Positions 14,001 through 21,560 of a DNA stretch of 64,000 nt are shown here, one piece after another. The DNA comes from Paratinospora sagittata (taxonomy: Eukaryota > Streptophyta > Magnoliopsida > Ranunculales > Menispermaceae), in the NCBI GenBank assembly GCA_035771175.1, contig JAYMFD010003854.1:1-64000 (forward strand). Direction: 5' to 3'. The notes below the pieces were generated by a model. It was not told the DNA's origin. It was given only the letters and a program-made list of their open reading frames with translations, and made no database searches. Position numbers and translations under genes: made by a program. Within the stretch, counting starts at the first letter, position 1. Every line of letters begins with the position of its first letter.

Positions 14001-15260
14001 ATTTAATGGCCAAAAATTCACCGGGATATTGGAACGGAGTTCCATCTATTCCGGGGGTTCTTAGAAGGATATTGGGACTCGCTCAAAGAGTTGGTGGAGA
14101 AAGCAATCTAGTGGATTGGTAGCGATTGCCTCAAACACATTTTCTAAGTAAATTTAGTTCATTTAAACAAAAAATTTGAGATTTAGGGGTCAAAAATTCA
14201 TCGGGATATTGGAACGGAGTTTCATCTATTTCGGGGGTTCATAGAAGGATATTGGGACTCGACCAAAGAGTTGGTGGAGAAAGCAATCCGGTGGATTGGT
14301 CGCGATTGCTTCAAACACATTTTCTAAGTAAATTTAGTTCATTTAAACCAAGATTTGAGATTTAATGGTCAAAAATTCACCGGGATATTGGAACGGAGTT
14401 CCATCTATTCCGGGGGTTCATAGAAGGATATTGGGACTCGCTCAAAGAGTTGGTGGAGAAAGCAATCTAGTGGATTGGTAGCGATTGCCTCAAACACATT
14501 TCCTAAGTAAATTTAGTTCATTTAAACAAAAAATTTGAGATTTAGGGGTCAAAAATTCATCGGGATATTGGAACGGAGTTCCATCTATTCTGGGGGGTTG
14601 CTAGAAGGATATTGGGACTCGCTAAAAGAGTAGGTGGAGAAAGCAATCCGGTGGATTTGTCGCGATTGCCTCAAACAAATTTTTTAAGTTAATTTAGTTC
14701 ATTGAAAGCAAAATTTGAGATTTATGGGTAAAAAATTCATCGGGATATTGAAACAAAGTTCCATCTATTCCGAGGATTCAAAGAAGGATATTGGGACTCG
14801 CTTAAAGAGTAGGCGGAGAAAGCAATTCGGTGGATTGGTCGCGATTGCTTCAAACACATTTTCTAAGTAAATTTAGTTCATTTAATCCAAAATTTGAGAT
14901 TTAATGGTCAAAAATTCATCGGGATATTGAAACGGAGTTCCATCTATTCTGGGGGTTTGTTTGAAGGATATTGGGACTCTCTCAAGGAGTTGGTGGACAA
15001 AGCAATATGGTGGATTGGTCGCGATTGCCTCAATTACTTTTTCTAAGTATATTTAGTTCATTTAAACAAAAATTTTAGATTTGGGGGTCAAAAATTCACC
15101 GGGATATTGGAACGGAGTTCCATCTATTCCGGGGGTTCATAGAAGGATATTGGGACTCGATCAAAGAGTTGGTGGAGAAAGCAATCTGGTGGATTGGTCG
15201 CGATTGCCTCAAACAAATTTTCTAAGCAAATTTAATTCATTTAAACCAAAATTTGAGATT
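11100..15260 (+). repeat. Higher-order repeat: two copies of a ~2-kb (11/12-monomer) unit
   Basis: Sequence around 11.1-13.1 kb recurs around 13.25-15.1 kb. The second half of the unit matches at an offset of about 1976 bp (11 monomers), seen for example at 12060/14037 and 13105/15081. The first half is offset by about 2156 bp (12 monomers), as at 11127/13283. The two offsets differ by one monomer, so one copy gained or lost a monomer after duplication, near 11.8-12.0 kb in the longer copy. A third partial copy with the unusual GGGATGTTGCTAG variant lies near 16.57 kb. Confidence 0.7.
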
Positions 15261-17518
15261 TAGTGGTCAAAAATTCATCGAGATATTGGAACGGAGTTCC
15301 ATCTATTCTGGGGGTTGCTTGAAGGATATTGGGACTCGCTCAAAGAGTTGGTGGAGAAAGCAATCCGGTGGATTGGTAGCGATTGCCTCAAACACATTTT
15401 CTAAGTAAATTTTGTTCATTGAAACAAAAAATTTGAGATTTAGGGATCAAAAATTCATCGGGATATTGGAACGGAGTTCCATCTATTTTGGGGGGTTGCT
15501 AGAAGGATATTGGGACTCACTAAAAGAGTAGGTGGAGAAAGCAATCTGGTGGATTGGTCGCGATTGCCTCAAACAAATTTTCTAAGTGAATTTAATTCAT
15601 TTAAACAAAAATTTGAGATTTAGTGGCCAAAAATTCATCGAGATATTGGAACGGAGTTCCATCTATTCTGGGGGGTTGCTTGAAGGATATTGGGACTCGC
15701 TCAAAGAGTTGGTGGAAAAACCAATCCGGTGGATTAGTCGCGTTTGCCTCAATTACTTTTTCAAAGTATGTTTAGTTCATTTAAACCAAAATTTTAGATA
15801 TGGGGGTCAAAAATTCACCGGGATATTGGAACGGAGTTCCATCTATTCCGGGGGTTCATAGAAGGATATTGGGACTCGCTCAAAGAGTTGGTGGAGAAAG
15901 CAATCTGGTGGATTGGTAGCGATTGCCTCAAACACATTTTCTAAGTAAATTTAGTTCATTTAAACAAAAAATTTGAGATTTAGGGGTCAAAAATTCATCG
16001 GGATATTGGAACGGAGTTCCATCTATTCTGGGGGGTTGCTAGAAGGATATTGGGACTCGCTAAAAGAGTAGGTGGAGAAAGCAATCCGGTGGATTTGTCG
16101 CGATTGCCTCAAACAAATTTTTTAAGTTAATTTAGTTCATTGAAAGCAAAATTTGAGATTTAGGGGTAAAAAATTCATCGGGATATTGAAACAGAGTTCC
16201 ATCTATTCCGAGGATTCATAGAAGGATATTGGGACTCGCTCAAAGAGTAGGCGGAGAAAGCAATCCGGTGGATTGGTCGCGATTGCTTCAAACACATTTT
16301 CTAAGTAAATTTAGTTCATTTAAACCAAAATTTGAGATTTAATGGTCAAAAATTCATCGGGATATTGGAACGGAGTTCCATCTATTCCGGGGGTTCGTAG
16401 AAGGATATTGGGACTCGCTCAAAGAGTTGGTGGAGAAAGCAATCCGGTGGATTGGTAGCGATTGCCTCAAACACATTTTCTAAGTAAATTTAGTTTATTT
16501 AAACAAAAAATTTGAGATTTAGGGGTCAAAAATTCATCGGGATATTAGAACGGAGTTCCATCTATTCTGGGATGTTGCTAGAAGGATATTGGGACTCACT
16601 AAAAGAGTAGGTGGAGAAAGCAATCCGGTGGATTTGTCGCGATTGCCTCAAACACATTTTCTAAGTAAATTTAGTTCATTTAAACCAAGATTTGAGATTT
16701 AATGGCCAAAAATTCATCGGGATATTGGAACGGAGTTCCATCTATTCCGGGGGTTCATAGAAGGATATTGGGACTCGCTTAAAGAGTTGGTGGAGAAAGC
16801 AATCTAGTGGATTGGTAGCGATTGCCTCAAACACATTTTCTAAGTAAATTTAGTTCATTTAAACCAAAAATTTGAGATTTAGGGGTCAAAAATTCATCGG
16901 GATATTGGAACGGAGTTTCATCTATTTCGGGGGTTCATAGAAGGATATTGGGACTCGATCAAAGAGTTGGTGGAGAAAGCAATCCGGTGGATTGGTCGCG
17001 ATTGCTTCAAACACATTTTCTAAGTAAATTTAGTTCATTTAAACCAAGATTTGAGATTTAATGGTCAAAAATTCACCGGGATATTGGAACGGAGTTCCAT
17101 CTATTCCGGGAGTTCATAGAAGGATATTGGGACTCGCTCAAAGAGTTGGTGGAGAAAGCAATCTAGTGGATTGGTAGCGATTGCCTCAAACGCATTTCCT
17201 AAGTAAATTTAGTTCATTTAAACAAAAAATTTGAGATTTAGGGGTCAAAAGTTCATCGGGATATTGGAACGGAGTTCCATCTATTCTGTGGGGTTGCTAG
17301 AAGTATATTGGGACTCGCTAAAAGAGTAGGTGGAGAAAGCAATCCGGTGGATTTGTCGCGATTGCCTCAAACAAATTTTTTAAGTTAATTTAGTTCATTG
17401 AAAGCAAAATTTGAGATTTATGGGTAAAAAATTCATCGGGATATTGAAACAAAGTTCCATCTATTCCGACGATTCAAAGAAGGATATTGGGACTCGCTTA
17501 AAGAGTTGGCGGAGAAAG

Positions 17519-17589
17519 CAATTCGGTGGATTGGTCGCGATTGCTTCAAAAAAAGTGTTTGAGGCAATCGCGACCAATCCACCGGATTG
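17519..17589. other. Satellite orientation switch (head-to-head palindromic junction)
   Basis: Positions 17519-17550 and 17558-17589 form a 32-bp inverted repeat with two mismatches, separated by the 7-nt spacer AAAAGTG (17551-17557). Complementarity continues imperfectly outward because everything to the left is satellite in orientation A and everything to the right, apart from the retrotransposon, is satellite in orientation B. The two monomers that meet are of different subtypes: the left one has the GCTTAAAGAG/GCGGAG variants, while the right one has the TTCTCTACCAACTCC variant. The junction therefore does not look like a hairpin copy of a single monomer; an inversion or end joining of two array parts fits better. 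This is the only orientation change I see in the window. Confidence 0.93.
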
Positions 17590-17690
17590 CTTTCTCTACC
17601 AACTCCTTGAGCGAGTCCCAATATCCTTCAAGCAACCCCCAGAATAGATGGAACTCCGTTTCAATATCCCGATGAGTTTTTGACCATTAA
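17551..17690 (-). repeat. Short inverted satellite segment between junction and retrotransposon
   Basis: About 140 bp of the same satellite, reading in orientation B from the AAAAGTGTTTGAGG segment to the GACCATTAA segment. It joins logically to the satellite at 28093: removing the element and one copy of ATTAA restores a normal GACCATTAAATCTC monomer boundary. The monomer subtype before the element (TTCTCTACCAACTCC type) is followed after it by the GTGTTCGAGG / CCCACTCCTTGACC type. That is the usual order elsewhere in the right array, which confirms that the element interrupted a continuous multimer. Confidence 0.95.
17686..17690. repeat. 5-bp target-site duplication, left copy (ATTAA)
   Basis: ATTAA directly precedes the TG of the 5' LTR and is repeated at 28093-28097 directly after the CA of the 3' LTR. 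A 5-bp duplication is usual for Ty3/gypsy integrases. The undisrupted target, GACCATTAAATCTC, is present in many monomers of the right array. Confidence 0.95.
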
Positions 17691-17823
17691 TGTGACGGCC
17701 CGAAAATTATTTCATCTAGCCCATAACCCAATTGTATTTTGCCCAAACTCTATGTGTTGCCTTGATATGTTTGGTGTTTGTTTGATGATTGTTTAATGTT
17801 TGTATAGTTAATGCTTGATAATG

Positions 17824-17833
17824 TATATAAATA
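17824..17833 (+). promoter_or_regulatory. Candidate TATA box of the 5' LTR
   Basis: TATATAAATA lies 134 bp into the LTR, in an AT-rich stretch, and is the best TATA-like match near the LTR start. An AATAAA at 17944-17949 could serve as a polyadenylation signal downstream of it. A second TATA-like run (TATATATATT) is at 19681-19690, so the true start site could be elsewhere. The same motifs occur in the 3' LTR at +7390. Confidence 0.3.
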
Positions 17834-18109
17834 TATGTATCATAAATTGTATATGAGTCATGTTAAATTAAAGTTTAATGCATATGTTATTATTTATGCA
17901 TGGGCTCATTAAACCATGAATTGATATGGGTTAGGATTGATGGAATAAAAGGATAAATGAAATTGAAGATTTGGTGTATTAAATGGATTGGACATTTAAA
18001 ATACATGTGGTTGGTATGGGTAGTATGAGACCAACACATGTGAAGGTTGGTGCATGAAAGTGGACAAGTGTCCAATGCCCACTTGTCTTCTTCAAGGAAG
18101 TGCTAGAAT

Positions 18110-18280
18110 GAGTGGAGGGAACCAAGGAGAGGAAAACAAGGAGAGAATCAAGGAGAGAATCAAGGAGGGAATCAAGGAAGTGCTAGAAAGAGGTGAGTGG
18201 AGAGAAAAGAAAGAAGAAGAGAAAGAAAAGAAGAGAAAGGAAAGAAGAAGAGAAAGAAGGAGAGAGTTGCAGGAGTAAGA
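18110..18280 (+). repeat. Purine-rich (GA) tract of the 5' LTR
   Basis: This stretch is strongly purine-biased on the + strand and includes an uninterrupted 68-nt purine run at 18199-18266. At its start is a 12-nt tandem repeat, GAGAGAATCAAG, with near-perfect units beginning at 18141, 18153 and 18165. Such tracts can form triplex DNA or act as GAGA-type promoter elements; neither is shown here. The lysine/glutamate-rich open frames on the + strand and serine/leucine-rich frames on the - strand are low-complexity consequences of the tract, not genes. The copy in the 3' LTR is at 25500-25670. Confidence 0.85.
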
Positions 18281-19825
18281 ACCCTGCGAGATTTTCATCA
18301 AAGAAGTGGATCTTTGGAATTTACGGTCAGATTGAGCTCAAATTTTGTCAGCACGTTCGTAGCTTCTGGTTCTTCATTCTGGTCGGTGGAGATCTTGATC
18401 AGAGGTTTCTTCTGAGAGATCTAACCTCTCAAACAAAGCTGGCCGGAAAGTCTGGATTTCTCGCACTGTTTCGCTCAAACTTATAGATCTCCTAAATCTA
18501 CCGTTAGATGGTTATCAAATTTGGGTATGTAGTTTATAACTGATATGTCTACATTCTGAACGGTGGAGATCGTAATTAGAGCTTGTGCTAAGAGATATAA
18601 CCTCTGAAACAAAGCTGGTCGGAATTTCTGGGTTTCTCGTTCCGTTTCGGTAAAACTTGTAGATCTCCTCAACGTACCGTTGGATGGATATCAAATTTGA
18701 GTATGTAGTTTACAACAGATATTTCTGTATTCTGAACGGTGGAAATATTTATACGTTAATTATTTTGTGTGATATAGCCATCTGAGTTTGGGTATTTGCA
18801 GCAGGAAAGGAGAAACTGTCTGATTAGACACTTGCTCATCAAAGATACATATCTTTTCGGTCCACCGTTGGATTGGGCTGATATTTGGACAGAAGGTTTG
18901 TTTCTTCACATACTTCAATCTGTACGGTTGATTTTGTGATTACGTATTTCTGTTGGTAGATTGATACATCTGAACAGAATAATACATGTGAAGAATTGGT
19001 AGGGTTGTTTGTATTAGACCTACATTTAGAATATGAACTTAGACCTTTCCAAATAGCTTGCATGTCAACTATGTTGACCTAGTTGCCATTGTGGATGAAC
19101 CCATGATGCAAAATCAGTGATATACATGGCTGAACATGGCGACCTAGTGTAAATCGACAATATGGCCTAAGTATGGAAAATTTCATATTTTAGGGCTTTT
19201 GATGCTTTTGGCTTAGAATCATTGAATTGATGCAACTTATGTTTAATTAAGCATGATTAGGGTTGATTATGCTACTGATTTGGTGGTTGTGACCATATCA
19301 TGGGTTAGGCCTACTTGTGATCAAGTGACCCAAATTTGGACATGTTTATGCCTAAGGAATTGAAAATCAGTATTTTTGATTAATAGAATGGTTTATGAAT
19401 GAGAACTATGCATTAGAGGCCTAAGTCATGTGATTTGAGTTGAATGATGGGATTAAATGGGATTTAGGCCTATTAATTATATGTGGGCTGATTTAGGGTT
19501 GATTTGTAATGTCTATGTAATTGAGCATAGAAATTGATGTATGGTAGGATATTGATGTATGTTTCAGGATCTTGATTGGGTTGATTCGGTTTGGTGGTCG
19601 TGTGTGATTAAATACTCTCGCGAGGCTTGGTTGTGAGTAGACTTCACTTATGATTATATCATTTATGTCATCATATCACTTATATATATTGTATGTTGAA
19701 AGCATGAATGTGTTCTAATGTTTTGAATGATGCATTGATTTGAGAAAACCTTATGACTTTGGTTGGACCCATCTATCTGGCTAATAGGGGGACTTAACCT
19801 TGTTATAAGAGGGTTTTAAGAAAGG

Positions 19826-19986
19826 AAATGATTGGGATCAACGGCACGGTGAAATAGACGTGTACTAGTAACCCAAATGAAAATGATTGGGATCAACGGC
19901 ACGGTGAAATAGACGTGTACTAGTAACCCAAATAAACATGATTGGGATCAACGGCACGGTGAAATAGACGTGTACTAGTAACCCAA
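19826..19986 (+). repeat. Three tandem copies of a 55-bp repeat in the 5' LTR
   Basis: A 55-bp unit containing ATTGGGATCAACGGCACGG and GACGTGTACTAGTAACCC occurs three times, with units beginning at 19831, 19886 and 19941. The last unit ends near 19986. Copies are nearly identical apart from the short AT-rich linker. GACGTGTAC includes an ACGT core, the type of site bound by plant bZIP factors, so a subrepeat enhancer is possible, but this is inference. The repeat is present without change at 27216-27376. Confidence 0.93.
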
Positions 19987-20565
19987 GGCATGTGGAATGT
20001 GGATTCAAATTGATAAGCTTTTACTTGCATCGAACTTATTATAAATGCTTGATATCTATATGTTATGAGCTTTTAATCATGCTACACATTGACATGCATA
20101 CATGGTTTTTATTGATGAGTATTGATAGCATATTTGAATTCTATTCATTGGGCATCGTTGGCTCACCCTCATTTTCCTCTTTCAGGTCCTTTTGTCCCGA
20201 ATAAGGGCAAATGAGTAGTCATATCTTGAGGGCCTTGCCTGCGAGAGAATCCAAGGCCTCGATGTGAGTTGAGAGGCATTTTGATTGAATTGTGTTTTAA
20301 ATTATGAAGTACTATATTTTGGATTATGTAATTATAACACTTACCACATTGTAGTACGGGTGAGTTGGGACTTGTTAGATAGACTATGTGGGCATATGAC
20401 GGTTTTATTTGTACCCACAATTTGGACTTTATGTGTATGTCAATTTTTAATGGACTGTAGGAATTATGATTTTATTTATGGTTCATTTTTATGGATTATC
20501 TCGTCTTTGATGATTAATACAGTGGGTAGTTTTGTTTAGTACCTTTTGATATTATGTCGTTGTTT

Positions 20566-20702
20566 GAGATAAGGCTCGTAGGGTCTCAACCACCTCACGG
20601 GAGTTGAGGAGTGGTCGGAGATGCCTACGCCGGGCGTCCCGCCCCGGCATTCCGCATGCCATTCCCTGTGGGGTTGGTGGTCCGGGGCGCGGGGTCGCCA
20701 CA
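20566..20702 (+). other. GC-rich, structured 3' end of the 5' LTR
   Basis: The last ~140 bp of the LTR switch abruptly to GC-rich, CpG-rich sequence. Inverted repeats are visible: CTCAAC paired with GTTGAG around 20585-20606, and GGCAT-TCCGC-ATGCC at 20646-20660. The end is a G-rich run followed by CGCCACA. In related long-LTR gypsy elements this region would fall in R/U5 and form RNA structure near the primer-binding site; that role is inferred. An identical copy ends the 3' LTR at 27956-28092. Confidence 0.7.
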
Positions 20703-20704
20703 GT

Positions 20705-20715
20705 TGGTATCAGAG
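20705..20715 (+). promoter_or_regulatory. Primer-binding site, initiator Met-tRNA type
   Basis: TGGTATCAGAG begins two bases after the 5' LTR ends and is complementary to the 3' end of plant initiator methionine tRNA, including CCA. The match weakens after 11 nt. This is the usual primer of plant gypsy elements, used for minus-strand DNA synthesis. Confidence 0.93.
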
Positions 20716-20857
20716 ACTGATTTTACTAGGTTTGGTCTATGTATTGGACTTAGATGACTTTGACCTAGGAATTGGGTGAGAGATTTAGGTGATTAAAAAG
20801 CTTAAAGGAATTAACTTAAAAGCCTTACTATCATATTTTCTGTGTGTATTATATGAT

Positions 20858-21560
20858 ATGGGTAGTTATAAGGCGGGCACTAGTGGGGCTGAGGCTAGTG
20901 GAGCTGCAGGGGCAGCAGGACCTCAAATGGTTGTACCTCAGCCTATGCCTACACCTGCTCCTATTGTTGTGGAGAACCCTACTAATCGGCAGATCAAACT
21001 GCTAGAGAAGTTCATGAAACTAAAGGTTAAGGAATTCACTGGTGGAGTTGACTTAAAAAAGGCCGAAGATTGGCTGAAGAATGTTGAGAAGATCAGTCGC
21101 TCTTTAGAGCTTGATGAGGAGTCTCAGGTCCTATGTGCTGCTCACACAGTGGAGAGTGATGCAGAGGACTGGTGGCTTTCAGTGTTGGTATGTCTACACG
21201 GGCAGCTCCAGGTGAACAGACTTCACAAGCAGAGTCTGGGGGGCAGTTCCAGACTCCGTGAAAGAAGGGAAGATGGGAAAGGAAGAGAAAGTTTTATGGA
21301 GGAGCACAGTCCGAGGGTACTCAGAGTAAGACATCCCAGGTTCAGACTGGTATGATGGCCTCACCAGTGGTTTCCTCTCCTGTCCCGATTCCTATTCAGG
21401 CACCGAGTGCACCGAGACCCCATTCCCACAGACTGCTGGCCGAGGCAGAGGTAGAGGCCGAGGAAGTTATGTGAGGACATCTCAGACTGGGTCATTTGCG
21501 CCCAGGGCTCCATTCTTATGTTTTCATTGTGGGCAGGCTGGGCATAGGAAGTTAGAGTGT
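20858..21560 (+). pseudogene. gag: gag (capsid/nucleocapsid) remnant, deleted and frameshifted
   Basis: Gag normally forms the virus-like particle. The first plausible start is ATG at 20858 (MGSYKAGTSG). From there an Ala/Pro-rich leader leads into a recognisable gag motif, LLEKFMKLK then a W-L-K segment and a D-W-W segment ending near 21183. After that the capsid domain stops: the remaining ~170 bp of this frame has no gag character and it terminates at 21353-21355. The next gag-like sequence begins at ATG 21190 in another frame and meets TGA at 21259-21261. The basic and Pro/Ser-rich part continues past that stop to about 21425. A Gly/Arg-rich stretch and the CCHC zinc knuckle (C-X2-C-X4-H-X4-C, 21519-21560) are in the third frame, continuous with pol. 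By comparison with relatives, roughly the C-terminal half of the capsid domain is missing. The product cannot be functional as it stands. Confidence 0.85.

Larger units (their letters stand above)
1..17550 (+). repeat. Tandem satellite array, left block (~179-180-bp monomer, orientation A)
   Basis: Head-to-tail copies of one monomer fill this block without visible non-satellite sequence; at ~179-180 bp per unit there are about 98 copies. Landmarks recurring once per monomer are a GGAACGGAGTTCC dyad, an AGAAGGATATTGGGACTC-type segment, a GTGGATTGGTCGCGATTGC-type segment and an AAGTAAATTTAGTTCATTTAAAC-type AT-rich segment. Monomers fall into recognisable subtypes, for example those with TTAAGTTAATTTAGTTCATTG and those with AATTACTTTTTCTAAGTATA, and the subtypes recur in order as multimers. 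No gene is seen. The short open frames that repeat each ~1.8-2 kb are the same satellite read in one frame. A centromeric or pericentromeric role is inferred from monomer length and multimer structure only; a subtelomeric or knob satellite would look similar. Confidence 0.97.
17691..20702 (+). repeat. 5' long terminal repeat (3012 bp)
   Basis: Defined by alignment by eye with 25081-28092 at a constant offset of 7390 with no indels. I count eight differences, at 17698, 18366, 18547, 18549, 18630, 18742, 19486 and 20212. Within it are an AT-rich start with a TATA-like stretch, a GA-rich tract (18110-18280), a triplicated 55-bp repeat (19826-19986) and a GC-rich, hairpin-forming last ~140 bp. 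No convincing protein is encoded in its 3 kb: the short open frames are duplicated only because the LTR is duplicated. The U3/R/U5 limits cannot be set from sequence alone. Confidence 0.96.

Noticed and set aside
1..17550. CRISPR array or other short-spacer repeat
   Set aside because: The whole 179-bp unit is repeated with no unique spacers, and the context is a plant genome.
409..17647. Recurring 60-91-codon open frames on the + strand in the left block (for example 2672-2854, 4472-4654, 13105-13287)
   Set aside because: The same peptide recurs at the multimer period because the DNA is tandem satellite; frames run from one monomer to the next until a fixed stop and break with each indel. 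No start context, gene structure or domain.
18054..18486. Lys/Glu-rich and Ser/Leu-rich open frames in the LTRs (duplicated at 25444-25876)
   Set aside because: They come from the low-complexity GA tract; overlapping frames on both strands are open for the same reason. They are duplicated only because the LTR is.
19992..20539. Hydrophobic 70-84-codon frames in the LTRs (also near 27382-27929)
   Set aside because: AT-rich LTR sequence, overlapping on both strands, no recognisable domain or codon signal.
20789..20857. gag start at 20789
   Set aside because: The codon there is GTG, not used as a start in plant mRNAs. The first in-frame ATG is 20858.
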